A stretch of DNA of 64,000 nt, from positions 2,752,924-2,816,923 of the forward strand of contig NC_011138.3 of NCBI RefSeq assembly GCF_000020585.3. The letters run 5' to 3'. A program made the translations under genes and the position numbers. Shown here piece after piece: positions 29,830-39,116 of the stretch. The notes beneath the pieces were generated by a model. The model ran no database searches, was not told where the DNA came from, and saw only the letters and a list, made by a program, of their open reading frames with translations. Source of the DNA: Alteromonas mediterranea DE (lineage in GTDB: Bacteria > Pseudomonadota > Gammaproteobacteria > Enterobacterales > Alteromonadaceae). The first letter of the stretch is position 1; the number at the start of each line of letters is the position of its first letter.

Positions 29830-30669
29830 TTACAATTGCTCAACAAATTGACGTATTAACACCCCTATATCGTCAGTATTTTCCATGTGAATATGGTGAC
29901 CGCCTACAAATTGCTCATATTGTGCATTTAAAAACCACATCTTTCGTTTAGGGAAAAGGGTTTCGAGGTTTTTAAAACTGTTAGATGCACCAATAAAAAG
30001 TATAGGGCATACAATAGCACGCATAAGCGCTTCTGCCTGCTTTTCTGTAAGTCTTAGCATCGATTTTGTGCGAAGTTTTGGGTCGCTAGACCAAAAGCAA
30101 TGCCCACCCGCATCTTGGGTAAGGTTGCGGGATAAGATTGAGCGCGCGTGCGCTTCGGGAATATCTGAAATTTTACATCGGGCTTTTACGGCGTCTTCAA
30201 GTTCAACAACCCGCAACTTATTACGTGATTTTGCATGACGACTGAGTATTGCATCTCGCATTTGAGCCACAGTGGTATCTTCGTCCTCAGTTAGCGGTCC
30301 ACACGCATCTATACTGATTACGGCACTAACTTTTTCAGGAAATAGAGCAGCAAACAAACTCGCTAAAATGCCGCCAAGAGAATGGCCTAATAAAATTACC
30401 TCGTCCCAACCTTGAGATTCAATTAGCGCATAGAGGTCTTGCAAATAGTCAGCTTGATTGTAGTGAGCCCCTGCAGTGCGATGACCAGAGCGACCATGCC
30501 CAGCAAGGTCGATAGCAACAAAGCGGTGAGTTTGCAGGTAAGGTGCTAACAACCTTAAGCTTTCAGCGTTATCTAAATAACCGTGCAAACCAATAACAAC
30601 GCTACCGCTTCCTTGGTTATCTAATGCGGCTAAGTTAAGATTTCCAATGTTAAATTCTGTCTCAATCAT
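29830..30669 (-). CDS. alpha/beta hydrolase
   Basis: 279 aa with the fold marks HGYLDNAES (oxyanion), the nucleophile elbow LLGHSLGG (Ser around 97) and a late histidine in VGGHHIHMEN (near 263), completing a Ser-Asp-His type triad. The substrate is unknown; esterase or thioesterase activity is possible, and the location upstream of fadD may be coincidental. It is a separate transcription unit, 97 bp after the Slp gene. Confidence 0.85.
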   Translation of the reverse strand: MIETEFNIGNLNLAALDNQGSGSVVIGLHGYLDNAESLRLLAPYLQTHRFVAIDLAGHGRSGHRTAGAHYNQADYLQDLYALIESQGWDEVILLGHSLGGILASLFAALFPEKVSAVISIDACGPLTEDEDTTVAQMRDAILSRHAKSRNKLRVVELEDAVKARCKISDIPEAHARSILSRNLTQDAGGHCFWSSDPKLRTKSMLRLTEKQAEALMRAIVCPILFIGASNSFKNLETLFPKRKMWFLNAQYEQFVGGHHIHMENTDDIGVLIRQFVEQL

Positions 30670-30725
30670 AACGTTCCCTTTGGCAACTTATTGCCAGCTT
30701 TAGTCCATACCTGCCTTTAAAATAG

Positions 30726-30750
30726 AAAAAGGCGGCAATAATATGCCGCC
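30726..30750 (-). terminator. rho-independent terminator of the slp-like gene
   Basis: Minus strand GGCGGCAT, loop ATTA, TTGCCGCC and TTTTT, just beyond the stop codon at 30766. Confidence 0.85.
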
Positions 30751-30765
30751 TGTAAGCAATATTGT

Positions 30766-31422
30766 TTACTTCTGTTTGTCTTTTCGAAGCGGCTGACTCG
30801 TCGACTTAGTACTGCTTTTACTTGCACCGCTGTTGCGAGTAGGAAGTTTGGCTTTACTAGGTCCATTCTCGTAGCGAATTACCCGTGTACGATTAAAGTG
30901 AGGGTACATCCACGGCCCGTTAAACCGATAGAAAGGCGAATACCAGCCCGTATGGTAGTTAAAGAAATAAGTGTTTACATCGTAAACTTGCTGCTTTCTC
31001 CACATGTGGTAATCGTCGGCGATAATCGTCGGATAAATATAAGGTTGTTCGCCCACCATACCCGCTGTTGGCGCCGTTATAGTACCGAGGAACGTTGCCG
31101 AACGGCCTTCTTCAAAGACAATAGGATCGACAAAGCCGTCAATTTGAACCTTAAAGCGTCCAGAGGTCTCGCCATTTGTTCCCGGCTTACCGTAGTGATT
31201 TAGCGGAAAATGAGCAAGTTCGATAAGCGTTTGGTTCGGCTTGTTCTCAACCCCCACAATTAAACCGCCCCAGCGCGCTTTTTGGCCTTGAGCACTGGCG
31301 CCTGATGTGACAGCTTTGGAATAGCTCACTAATTGTGTGCCTTCTGGTACATCAATACTATCAGGTACAATGGTACAGCCTGCGAATAAAAAGACTGCTA
31401 GTAAAACAAAATAACGAGACAT
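30766..31422 (-). CDS. Slp family outer-membrane lipoprotein
   Basis: 218 aa from the ATG at 31422, chosen because GAGGAG lies just ahead and the signal peptide starts there; the longer frame to 31458 adds 12 residues without a site. Lipobox LFAGC at residues 12-16. The rest, with VRWGGLIVGVENKPNQT-like ARWGGLIVGVENK and FLGTI..AG, is the Slp pattern of starvation-inducible outer-membrane lipoproteins. The C-terminus is unusually basic and serine/threonine-rich (about 180-218), which is not typical of short Slp proteins. Own terminator; transcribed alone. Confidence 0.87.
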   Translation of the reverse strand: MSRYFVLLAVFLFAGCTIVPDSIDVPEGTQLVSYSKAVTSGASAQGQKARWGGLIVGVENKPNQTLIELAHFPLNHYGKPGTNGETSGRFKVQIDGFVDPIVFEEGRSATFLGTITAPTAGMVGEQPYIYPTIIADDYHMWRKQQVYDVNTYFFNYHTGWYSPFYRFNGPWMYPHFNRTRVIRYENGPSKAKLPTRNSGASKSSTKSTSQPLRKDKQK

Positions 31423-31807
31423 TAAAGCGCTCCTCTGAACCCTAGAAAAATGCTGCATTTATATGGCAATCAGCCAAAACATACCATGGGTATAACGATA
31501 AAGACCAACGTAATTTCTTTAATAAACTTACACGCACTTTGTCGTATCTCTTTAAGCTGAAAAGAAAAAACAGACTTTAGTAACCTAAACATTAGCACTT
31601 ATACGAAACGACAACCACTGTCGTTCAAGTACAATGTGTACATAAATTGGCGTAGTTACCTTTAGAGATATCTTAAGTGAGTTTGTTCAATAAAAGCGCC
31701 GGGGTTTAACGGATTGTTAGAATTTTCGAAGAGATTAAGTGTAGTTGCCTAACCAAACGTGAAGATACAGGTTACCGAACGTTCGCCAGACTTTTATTTA
31801 GCAATGG
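31423..31807. other. intergenic region upstream of slp-like gene
   Basis: About 385 bp between the Slp gene start and the 3' end of the 97-aa hypothetical gene. It holds the Slp promoter presumably; nothing with strong symmetry or coding character was seen. Confidence 0.45.
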
Positions 31808-32101
31808 CTAAGCGTAGATATCTACCCCGAACATAGACTGAATAGACTCGCGCTGCTGTTGCTTTTCAAAACTGGTGTAAGAAGCTATAGCATTTTGCGA
31901 ATAGGTATTGCCCTCTTCGCGAATAAATTGTTGGTAAGCCTGAGCGTTATTTGTACCTTTTTCATCAGGCGCGACAACAATCGCCCTAGCAGACGCTTCA
32001 TTTTGCCCTTTACTTTGTTGTTCAGGGTCTTTGTTAATTTTAGCAACACGGCCTTGCGATGGCTCGGAAGACGGTAACGCGAAATTATTATTAATAATCA
32101 T
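31808..32101 (-). CDS. small hypothetical protein with conserved C-terminal motif
   Basis: 97 aa, hydrophilic, no signal peptide. The C-terminal part ends in NAIASYTSFEKQQQRES and IQSMFGVDIYA, a pattern I recall from short proteins in Alteromonadales and Vibrionales; function unknown. Low-complexity polar N-terminal half. Independent gene 110 bp downstream of tsaB in the same orientation. Confidence 0.7.
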   Translation of the reverse strand: MIINNNFALPSSEPSQGRVAKINKDPEQQSKGQNEASARAIVVAPDEKGTNNAQAYQQFIREEGNTYSQNAIASYTSFEKQQQRESIQSMFGVDIYA

Positions 32102-32211
32102 ACAATTTCAGTGAGGCAAAAATCGTACCACTGGTTTTTTATACGAATCTGGCCATGGGCGGGCTGGAGGCTAGGCTATCGCCCGCCGTTTCCACCACGC
32201 CCGCTGTCATT

Positions 32212-32922
32212 TTACTCTCTGCCCGGCAGCTTTTTCCACGTAACTTTATCACGCAAGTAAACGGGCTCTACATTGACGGCTTCAGATACATTGCCATTCT
32301 CACTTGCTGTCACCGCTAACGTAAGCATGTACTGCGCGTTTGGTAGCGTCACTTCTTGCGACATTGCTACAGCGCTATTCGAACGCCATTCGGTAAGCTT
32401 ATCGTATGCTGCCCACCCGGTACCGGCTGTAATGACGCTAACGCCGTGCCCAAGTGAATTAAGTTGTTCAATAGCCACCGCTGGAGGACACACCTGCTCA
32501 TCAAGACGCAGAGTTACCCCCTTGTCTGTTTGCGAATAAACGGCGAAATACACTTCGTCCATACGGGCGTCAGAGGCCACAGCGATTAGCGCATCTTTGT
32601 CCATGCTTTTCGTCGCAGCTTCACAAGCCATGGCTTCTAGCGTACTAACGCCAGCAACCTTTAGACCTGTACCTAAAGCTAAACCTTGAATCATGCCTGT
32701 CGCAATGCGAACACCGGTAAAACTGCCGGGACCTCGTCCAAAAGCCAGCAACTCTATGTCGCTCAGGCCGACATTAGCTTCTTTCAACACGTCATCGACC
32801 ATAGGAAGTAAACGTTGGCTATGTTGCTGTGGGCATATTTCAAAACGGGTAATTACACGCTCGTTATATTGCAGCGCAACCGAACACGCTTCGGTTGCAG
32901 TGTCTATCGCTAAAATATTCAT
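32212..32922 (-). CDS. tsaB: tRNA threonylcarbamoyladenosine biosynthesis protein TsaB
   Basis: 236 aa from the ATG at 32922, where the family start MNILAIDTATEACSVAL begins; the longer frame to 32985 is not family-like. TsaB is the ASKHA-fold partner of TsaD in the threonylcarbamoyl modification of A37 in tRNAs that read ANN codons. Conserved stretches: LLPMVDDVL, FGRGPGSFTGVRIATGMIQGLA. Directly downstream of yoaA on the same strand, the E. coli order. Confidence 0.95.
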   Translation of the reverse strand: MNILAIDTATEACSVALQYNERVITRFEICPQQHSQRLLPMVDDVLKEANVGLSDIELLAFGRGPGSFTGVRIATGMIQGLALGTGLKVAGVSTLEAMACEAATKSMDKDALIAVASDARMDEVYFAVYSQTDKGVTLRLDEQVCPPAVAIEQLNSLGHGVSVITAGTGWAAYDKLTEWRSNSAVAMSQEVTLPNAQYMLTLAVTASENGNVSEAVNVEPVYLRDKVTWKKLPGRE

Positions 32923-33000
32923 GTATTTCTCTTGTGTTGTATAACCTAAGTTCAAGCATTGTGTTTCAACACACGTAACACTCAAGCCTAGGGCTTTAAC

Positions 33001-34920
33001 TTAGGCTTCATCAATGCCGGCTAAAAATTTTTCTACTTCGTCTAAACTTCTGGTGCGCTTCATGTCAGGCAGACTGCCAACAAAGGTTTTCGCGTAGGGC
33101 TTGGTAACCAAACGGTTATCACAAATAACCAGTACGCCCTTATCTGACGGGTCTCGAATTAAGCGCCCTGCTCCCTGCTTTAGCGTAATAACAGCCTGAG
33201 GGATCTGTATAACACCAAACGGGTTTGCGCCACGCTTTTTAACGTCTTCCATACGGGCCTGAAGCAGCGGGTCGTCCGGTGATGCAAAGGGCAATTTATC
33301 AATCATGACACAAACAAGGTCATTACCGCGTACGTCTACCCCTTCCCAGAATGCCCCCGTGCCCATTAACACCGCTTTTTCATCAGCAAGATAGGCATCC
33401 AACAGTGCTTGTTTTGTTGTAGTACCTTGTACTAGCAGCGGGTTGTCTACCTCATCCTCCAGCTTTTGTGCAATTTCTCTAAGCATCGCATGGCTGGTAA
33501 ACAGTAAGAAGCAGCGACCACGACTTGCTTTAATCAACCGCTTGGCCGTTTCGAGAAGCGTTTCCCGCATGGCATAACTATTGGGCTCTGGTAAATAACG
33601 AGGCACACAAAGCATGGCTTGTTCGGGGTAGTTAAATGGGCTGTCTAACCCTAAGGTTTCAGCATCCTCTAACCCCATTCGACGCTGGAAGTGATCAAAT
33701 CCACCATTGACCATTAGCGTTGCCGAGGTAAAAATCCACCCGCGAGGGGGAGATGACACAAACCGTCTAAATTTGGCCGCTATCGACAATGGCGTGAGGT
33801 GCATGATCAAATGACGTTGCGTAGTTTCATACCATAAGCTGACATTTTCTTGCTTATTGTCACTGAGCGCGTCTAGCTGCTCTCTTGCAGCCACAACCCG
33901 TTCATACATATTGTCTAAATCTTTATCGCGCCCGATATGCAGCTTACACACCTCGTGCAGCACGCCAAGGGCTTCAGCAAGTTTACCTACCTGCATACGC
34001 ACATCATCTCGGTCTAATGCCTCTGCCCAGTTGCCGCGCTCTGCGGTATCGGGAAACAGCAACCGTAAGTCAGAAGCAATCATTCTGCACTTGTCGGCGG
34101 CTTTATCTAGTTGACCCGCATCTTTCAATACGGTCCTAAACAACAAGGTGATGTCTTTCGCGATATCGTGAATTTGCCGTGTTGAAAGCGATTCACCAAA
34201 ATAGTCGCTGGCAATATCTGGAATTTGGTGCGCTTCATCAAAGATGATGGCATCGGCCTCGGGAATAAGTTCTCCAAAACCGGTATCTTTTAGCGCCATA
34301 TCGGCAAAGAAAAGGTGGTGGTTAACCACGATAATGTCGGCATCCAGCGCCTTTCTGCGCGCTTTAACCAAATAGCAGTCTTCGTAGTCAGGGCAGTCCC
34401 GGCCTAAACAATTATCCACGGTAGACGTCACTAACGGCAGTACTCGGGCATCTTCTGGCAGCGTTTTTAACTCGCCCATATCCCCGGTCTTCGTGGTGCT
34501 CGACCAACGCTTAACTTCTGAAAGCTGCCCCAACACGTCTTTTTCAACCAGCGTAGAATTGCCGCCGTGCTGCGCAAGCCGGTGAAGACAAAGGTAATTG
34601 GCGCGGCCTTTTAACAGTGCGGTTTTACGCTTACTGCCAAGCGCTTTTTTAACGAGGGGGAGATCGCGATGAAAGAGCTGTTCTTGAAGGTTTTTCGTGC
34701 CGGTCGAGACAATCGCTTTGCCATCGCTCAATAAAGCAGGCGCCAAATACGCAAACGTCTTTCCCGTACCTGTACCTGCTTCAACAATTAAACTGCCCGT
34801 GGTTTCAATGGCATGCTTAACGGCTTTAGCCATTTCAGTTTGTGCTTCGCGAGGCACAAAGCCTTTAATAGCACTGGCAAGAAGGCCATCTGAAGAAAAT
34901 ACATTGTTTATTGTGGGCAT
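33001..34920 (-). CDS. yoaA: DinG/YoaA-family ATP-dependent DNA helicase
   Basis: 639 aa, the size of E. coli YoaA (636). Walker A EAGTGTGKTFAYLAPAL (residues about 42-58), an Fe-S-type cysteine set (C in YLCLHR, then CLGRDCPDYEDC), the DEAH box DEAHQIPD and motif VI-like QGAGRLIRD. YoaA is an XPD-like 5'-3' helicase tied to replication fork repair and interacting with HolC in E. coli. It lies 78 bp upstream of tsaB, in the order found in E. coli. Confidence 0.95.
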   Translation of the reverse strand: MPTINNVFSSDGLLASAIKGFVPREAQTEMAKAVKHAIETTGSLIVEAGTGTGKTFAYLAPALLSDGKAIVSTGTKNLQEQLFHRDLPLVKKALGSKRKTALLKGRANYLCLHRLAQHGGNSTLVEKDVLGQLSEVKRWSSTTKTGDMGELKTLPEDARVLPLVTSTVDNCLGRDCPDYEDCYLVKARRKALDADIIVVNHHLFFADMALKDTGFGELIPEADAIIFDEAHQIPDIASDYFGESLSTRQIHDIAKDITLLFRTVLKDAGQLDKAADKCRMIASDLRLLFPDTAERGNWAEALDRDDVRMQVGKLAEALGVLHEVCKLHIGRDKDLDNMYERVVAAREQLDALSDNKQENVSLWYETTQRHLIMHLTPLSIAAKFRRFVSSPPRGWIFTSATLMVNGGFDHFQRRMGLEDAETLGLDSPFNYPEQAMLCVPRYLPEPNSYAMRETLLETAKRLIKASRGRCFLLFTSHAMLREIAQKLEDEVDNPLLVQGTTTKQALLDAYLADEKAVLMGTGAFWEGVDVRGNDLVCVMIDKLPFASPDDPLLQARMEDVKKRGANPFGVIQIPQAVITLKQGAGRLIRDPSDKGVLVICDNRLVTKPYAKTFVGSLPDMKRTRSLDEVEKFLAGIDEA

Positions 34921-35330
34921 GGTTTAAGCGCTGTCATTACTTTTCTATTCTAAGCCGCGCATTATGCCAAAAAGCCTATTGAATGCCCATTAAAGGTTTT
35001 CACTTTACATTGAGGTGGTCTGCTTAACCGCGCATTTTCTAAAACGCGAAAAAACACACGCGCTTAACAGGTTCGTTGGGCCTCATCAGCAAAAAAGCAT
35101 TCAGCTTTCGATAAGCGTTAGCGTTTGATTTTTTGTTAACAACTACCGGGTAACTTTTTCACAACATGCTATAGAACTCACAAAGTTGTTTCTTCACACT
35201 CCACCACAAAAAACCGCTAAGCAATTGTTATACATTGAATTAGTGCACATGGTACGCGCCGTGAATAGCCTATTATGAACGCTTTCCTCCGTTTTAACGC
35301 AGTATGGAGGCCACAAACAAGGAGTAAGAT
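34921..35330. other. intergenic region between yoaA and EF-hand gene (divergent)
   Basis: 410 bp with both divergent promoters presumably inside. A ribosome site AAGGAG precedes the EF-hand ATG. No RNA gene or strong repeat was seen. Confidence 0.45.
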
Positions 35331-35996
35331 ATGAAAAAGTTAACGATTGCTACATTGATAACTACAGCCCTTTCTGCTGGCGCTTTTGCGGGTGAAGAAC
35401 TTGATAAAATAGACACAACATTTGCAGATTTAGATAATGACGATAATGGGTACATCTCTCGCGAAGAGGCTGACGACGATGAAATATCTGATCATTTCGC
35501 AAAAATAGACGCTAACTCAGACATGCAGCTTTCTGTAAAAGAATTCAACACCCATGTTAAGAAGCATCCGCAGCATTTCGACGATGAAGTTGTTGCTTCT
35601 GCACAGTCAATGAAAGCGAGTATGAGAAGCCAAGGTACGATGGAAACCGATGTTAACGTTGACACAGATGTAGATGAAGTGGTTGCTGCCACGAAAGACA
35701 AGAGACTCACGCATGAGCTTCGCGCTAAGAGTGAATTAAAAGCGAATGGCGAACTGATGGAGAAAAACGTTGACGTTGCCGCTGACAATGCAGTGACTGC
35801 CGACAAAACAGTAATTGCCGTAAATCAATTCGAAATGATGGATGCAAACAGTGACGGTGAACTGACGAAAGCGGAAGCATCTCGTAGTGGTGTAACGCGC
35901 AACTTCGACAAGATTGATGCGAATGACGATGAGCTCATCACCCGTACTGAATACTCTCAATACCAAGCTGAGACGAAGGATAGTTCAGATGAGTAG
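35331..35996 (+). CDS. secreted EF-hand calcium-binding protein
   Basis: 221 aa with signal peptide MKKLTIATLITTALSAGAFA. Four EF-hand-type loops are readable: DLDNDDNGYISREEAD (about 33-48), DANSDMQLSVKEF, DANSDGELTKAEA and DANDDELITRTEY (about 197-210). The third, with DANSDGE spacing, is the most canonical; the second lacks the central glycine (M). Between the second and third lies a charged helical region. Likely a periplasmic or secreted Ca2+ buffer or sensor. A GC-rich hairpin (36019-36046) follows. Confidence 0.83.
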   Translation: MKKLTIATLITTALSAGAFAGEELDKIDTTFADLDNDDNGYISREEADDDEISDHFAKIDANSDMQLSVKEFNTHVKKHPQHFDDEVVASAQSMKASMRSQGTMETDVNVDTDVDEVVAATKDKRLTHELRAKSELKANGELMEKNVDVAADNAVTADKTVIAVNQFEMMDANSDGELTKAEASRSGVTRNFDKIDANDDELITRTEYSQYQAETKDSSDE

Positions 35997-36018
35997 TTAA
36001 AAAGAGCAATGAGTTGTT

Positions 36019-36046
36019 GGAATAGGCCGCCACTGCGGCTTATTCC
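36019..36046 (+). terminator. strong hairpin after the EF-hand gene, no T-run
   Basis: GGAATAGGCCGC, loop CACT, GCGGCTTATTCC: a 12-bp stem with one G-U pair, 23 nt past the stop. The lack of a T-tract makes it an untypical terminator; it may act on RNA stability instead. Confidence 0.45.
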
Positions 36047-36140
36047 GCATCCATAAACTATTACTTGTCATTTCAATATTCACCGATTCGAACTACAGAA
36101 GTTTATAACGACTTCGACACAAAACGTTTAAGGAATATAT

Positions 36141-36743
36141 ATGTTAGCGTCCACAGGAATGAAAAGTTGGCTTGCTTATAAGACGTTGAGAAAGCTAAAT
36201 ACACGAAGCGTCTCGTCTCCCTCAAGCCAAGATAGTCTCATTGCTTCAAGCACATTGAGTAAAGTGACAACGCCACCGTCAGTAGCAGCCGCAACAGGCG
36301 CGGCTTATACGCTATCAAAACTAACGAACACGCCGAAACTTCAGCGTTTTTTGTTGAAATCCACCCTGTCAGCTTCAGCCGCAGGGCTGTTAAACGCAGG
36401 CCTTAAAAGGCTAATTGGCCGAAAGCGCCCACGCGCTGATTCAGGGACGGAATTCAAAGGCCCAGCGCTAAAAGATAAATTTAACGCGATGCCCTCAGGC
36501 CATGCCTCTGCCGTAGCGGCGGTAGCAGGCAGTATACCTCGCTCGTCAGGCCCATTGCTATTGGCGTCAGCCGCAGGCTTAGCTGCCACCGCGGTAATAG
36601 GAAAGTCGAGGACTAAACGAGACGCGCACCATTTGTCAGATGTTTTAGTCGGGAGCTGCTTGGGCTTTGGTGTAGCCTATGCCGTTTCCAAGTTGGAAAA
36701 GCCTGTGGAAAACGAGGTTAAGCGGCTTACTGAAACACATTAA
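36141..36743 (+). CDS. PAP2-superfamily phosphatase
   Basis: 200 aa with the three PAP2 motifs in order: K-x6-RP (KRLIGRKRP, about 90), PSGH (about 117) and SR-x5-H-x3-D (SRTKRDAHHLSD, from about 155). This family removes phosphate from phosphatidate, undecaprenyl diphosphate or similar lipids. Hydrophobic helices are modest and alanine-rich, so membrane placement is likely but not certain. An N-terminal serine/threonine-rich stretch precedes the domain. Substrate unknown. Confidence 0.82.
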   Translation: MLASTGMKSWLAYKTLRKLNTRSVSSPSSQDSLIASSTLSKVTTPPSVAAATGAAYTLSKLTNTPKLQRFLLKSTLSASAAGLLNAGLKRLIGRKRPRADSGTEFKGPALKDKFNAMPSGHASAVAAVAGSIPRSSGPLLLASAAGLAATAVIGKSRTKRDAHHLSDVLVGSCLGFGVAYAVSKLEKPVENEVKRLTETH

Positions 36744-36857
36744 CAATGGGTTTCATCGCTAGCGCTGTATTCATGTATTGGTTTATTACTGTGCCCTATC
36801 TATTGGTGGGGCAATGCTACGCGAACCAGATTACATGCGCCTTATCGAGCAAAATGC

Positions 36858-37190
36858 TTAGCGTTCAAAAAACTCATCAACTAAATCCGCCAGTGCTTCT
36901 TCTAACGACTCTTCAAAGGTCTCTTTATCAATATCAAACCGTGCAAGGTATTTTTCAGCATTTTCTTGAGACACCATCGTGTTTTTCATCTGGTATTCAA
37001 GCTCGGGTAATGACTTATCGTACCGGGGTTTAATAGTCCAGCGTAAACAGTGGCCATGATGGGCTTTGAGTTTTTGCTTAGCAAAGACACAAAACTCTTC
37101 TACATAGTCGGCACCTTGTGGGCCAAGACAACCCGGCTCAATACGATACATAACCAGTAATTTTTTATAAAGCGGAAGCCGATTTTCCAT
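36858..37190 (-). CDS. small hypothetical protein
   Basis: 110 aa with readable features: a YKKLLVMYRIEPGCLGPQGADYVEEFCVFA start, W-containing beta-like middle, and an acidic C-terminal helix (EESLEEALADLVDEFFER). No signal peptide or membrane segment. I do not recognise the family with certainty; it looks like conserved gammaproteobacterial cytoplasmic proteins. An opposing frame on the plus strand from 36746 is probably its shadow. Confidence 0.7.
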   Translation of the reverse strand: MENRLPLYKKLLVMYRIEPGCLGPQGADYVEEFCVFAKQKLKAHHGHCLRWTIKPRYDKSLPELEYQMKNTMVSQENAEKYLARFDIDKETFEESLEEALADLVDEFFER

Positions 37191-37390
37191 TTTATCTCTG
37201 CATAAATTAAAGGCTTAAGTATCGGAAATATTTGCTGAATTTGCCACCTTTTAGTATCTGACGTTAACATTTCTTTACCTATCGGCCGAAGGCTTTAGCT
37301 TCTTTCTGATACAAAAAAAGAAAGAAGCCCAAGGAAAATGCGCGTGATTGTATAAAGGAAAGCGAGGAAGCGTAGCGCGTAGGTTCCGCG

Positions 37391-37609
37391 CTAAGACTCA
37401 GGGGTTGCTTCGATGACATCGACAATTTCGCTATTTCCGCTTAATCGTGCGAGATCAATTAAATAGCCCTTCTCTAGTTTGTCCAAAGACTTGCCGTTAA
37501 GCCTTGCCTTTACTTCAGCCACATCGCCATTGGCTATTGAGGTTTTTAGCGCGGCAAAATTACCTAATGAGCGGTCTGTTTCATGTTCATCCGTTGTGTT
37601 AGCTGCCAT
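37391..37609 (-). CDS. small hypothetical protein
   Basis: 72 aa, acidic and helical, no cysteines, no signal peptide; a ribosome site (AGGAGAAAC) precedes the ATG. The pattern FAALKTSIANGDVAEVKARLNGKSLDKL resembles a single ankyrin-like helix pair, but this is not enough to assign the family. Function unknown. Confidence 0.6.
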   Translation of the reverse strand: MAANTTDEHETDRSLGNFAALKTSIANGDVAEVKARLNGKSLDKLEKGYLIDLARLSGNSEIVDVIEATPES

Positions 37610-37727
37610 GGTTTCTCCTTAAATAGAACTTGTTAAATGAAGCAAGATTGTATTGCTTTGTTTTTTGTAGTTCTGTTTGGCGCTTCTCGATCAAACTTCC
37701 GTTCGCCCTGTGGTGAAGTCGACTTGC

Positions 37728-39032
37728 TTAGGCGACCCAAATGTCAAACTGCCAAGGCCCTAATTCAAGTGTTGTTTGCGACGAAAACTTGCACGTAGCG
37801 CTGCCTTTCCAATAACAATATTCGCCTTCAAACAATGGCTCTTCGAAGGTGACATTGACCGCCTCTTGTGAAAAATTAATAATAACGAACACTTTTTCAT
37901 GCTCGTTATGGCGCACGAAGCTGAACACCTTATCCATTTTGGAGTTAGGAACTTGGGTCATTCTTGCACCAAATTCTCCGTTTCCTAATACACTTTTAGA
38001 TTTTTTGAGCGCGACTAATTCGCGGTACAAGTCGCCAGTTTCATGGTCTTGCCATTCGATGGGGTCGCGCTCAAAAAAGGCGAGCCGTTTGTTTTCTCCC
38101 GCTTCTTGGCCATTGTGGATTAGGGGCATGCCCTCTCCTATGACTGAAAGCGCGATACAGGCATCTAATGCTTCACCAAACTGTTCGTGCTGTGTACCGT
38201 CCCACGCATTCTTGTCGTGATTACTTACGAAAGTCATTCTGTAGGCTGATTGAGGCCAGCTGCGCTCGTTCCAAGAGTAGTACTTGCGCAACCTGTCTAG
38301 AGAGCATCGGCCATGGGCAAGTTCATGCAAGGTTTCATTCCAGCTCCATGCGTAGGTCATATTGAAGGCATGCTCGTGAAGGTCGCGGTTTTCCCATTCT
38401 GCAAGCATAAACACCGGTCTAATTGCATTTAAAGTAGATACGGCCTGTTGCCAAAAGTCATTAGGCACATAACCCGCTACATCACATCGAAAGCCATCAA
38501 TATCAAACTTTTCTACCCAATAACACAAGGCATTGATCATGTATTTGCGCAAACCGATTTGTTCAAAGTCGAACTCGATGATATCACTCCAGTCCCACCA
38601 GGGTGACGGGCGAAAGTCGCCCTTATAATCTTTGGCATACCACTCGGGATGCTCTGACGCTAATGGGTTGTCCCACGCACTGTGATTTGGCACCCAATCA
38701 ATAATCACTTTTAGCGATAAGCGGTGCGCTTCATCCACTAACGCGCGAAAATCCTGTTCACTGCCAAATTCAGGGTTAATACCTAGGTAATCTTTCACCG
38801 CATACGGGCTGCCAAGCTCACCTTTTCGATTTTGCTCACCGATTGGATGAATGGGCATTAACCAAACAATATCTGCACCGAGAGACTTAATATGCGCTAA
38901 CCCTTTCCTCACCCCCTCGAAGTTTCCTTCTTTTGAAAACTGCCGGGTGTTCACTTGATAAATCACGGCGTGGGATGACCACTCAGGCTGCATGACTTTG
39001 TAGCGCTGCTGGGGTTGAGGATTGATGTCCAT
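37728..39032 (-). CDS. alpha-amylase family glycoside hydrolase (GH13)
   Basis: 434 aa. GH13 regions I-IV are readable: DWVPNH (region I), GFRCDVAG with the nucleophile aspartate (about 182), AEWEN with the acid/base glutamate (about 212) and FVSNHD with the transition-state aspartate (about 271). It lacks a signal peptide, so it is probably intracellular, acting on maltodextrin or glycogen. The start was chosen by AAGGAAAG ahead of the ATG. Smaller than classical amylases, so it probably lacks a large C domain; exact specificity is not visible. Confidence 0.9.
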   Translation of the reverse strand: MDINPQPQQRYKVMQPEWSSHAVIYQVNTRQFSKEGNFEGVRKGLAHIKSLGADIVWLMPIHPIGEQNRKGELGSPYAVKDYLGINPEFGSEQDFRALVDEAHRLSLKVIIDWVPNHSAWDNPLASEHPEWYAKDYKGDFRPSPWWDWSDIIEFDFEQIGLRKYMINALCYWVEKFDIDGFRCDVAGYVPNDFWQQAVSTLNAIRPVFMLAEWENRDLHEHAFNMTYAWSWNETLHELAHGRCSLDRLRKYYSWNERSWPQSAYRMTFVSNHDKNAWDGTQHEQFGEALDACIALSVIGEGMPLIHNGQEAGENKRLAFFERDPIEWQDHETGDLYRELVALKKSKSVLGNGEFGARMTQVPNSKMDKVFSFVRHNEHEKVFVIINFSQEAVNVTFEEPLFEGEYCYWKGSATCKFSSQTTLELGPWQFDIWVA

Positions 39033-39116
39033 ACTATCTTTCCTTCTATATATTAATTAGCTCTTTTTAACGCCTTGCCTACCGAGAAATCATCTTCAGA
39101 TAAAGGCAACGCTCGC

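Noticed and set aside
36746..37033. Plus-strand frame opposite the 110-aa hypothetical gene
   Set aside because: It overlaps a better minus-strand gene and shows no ribosome site or family pattern.
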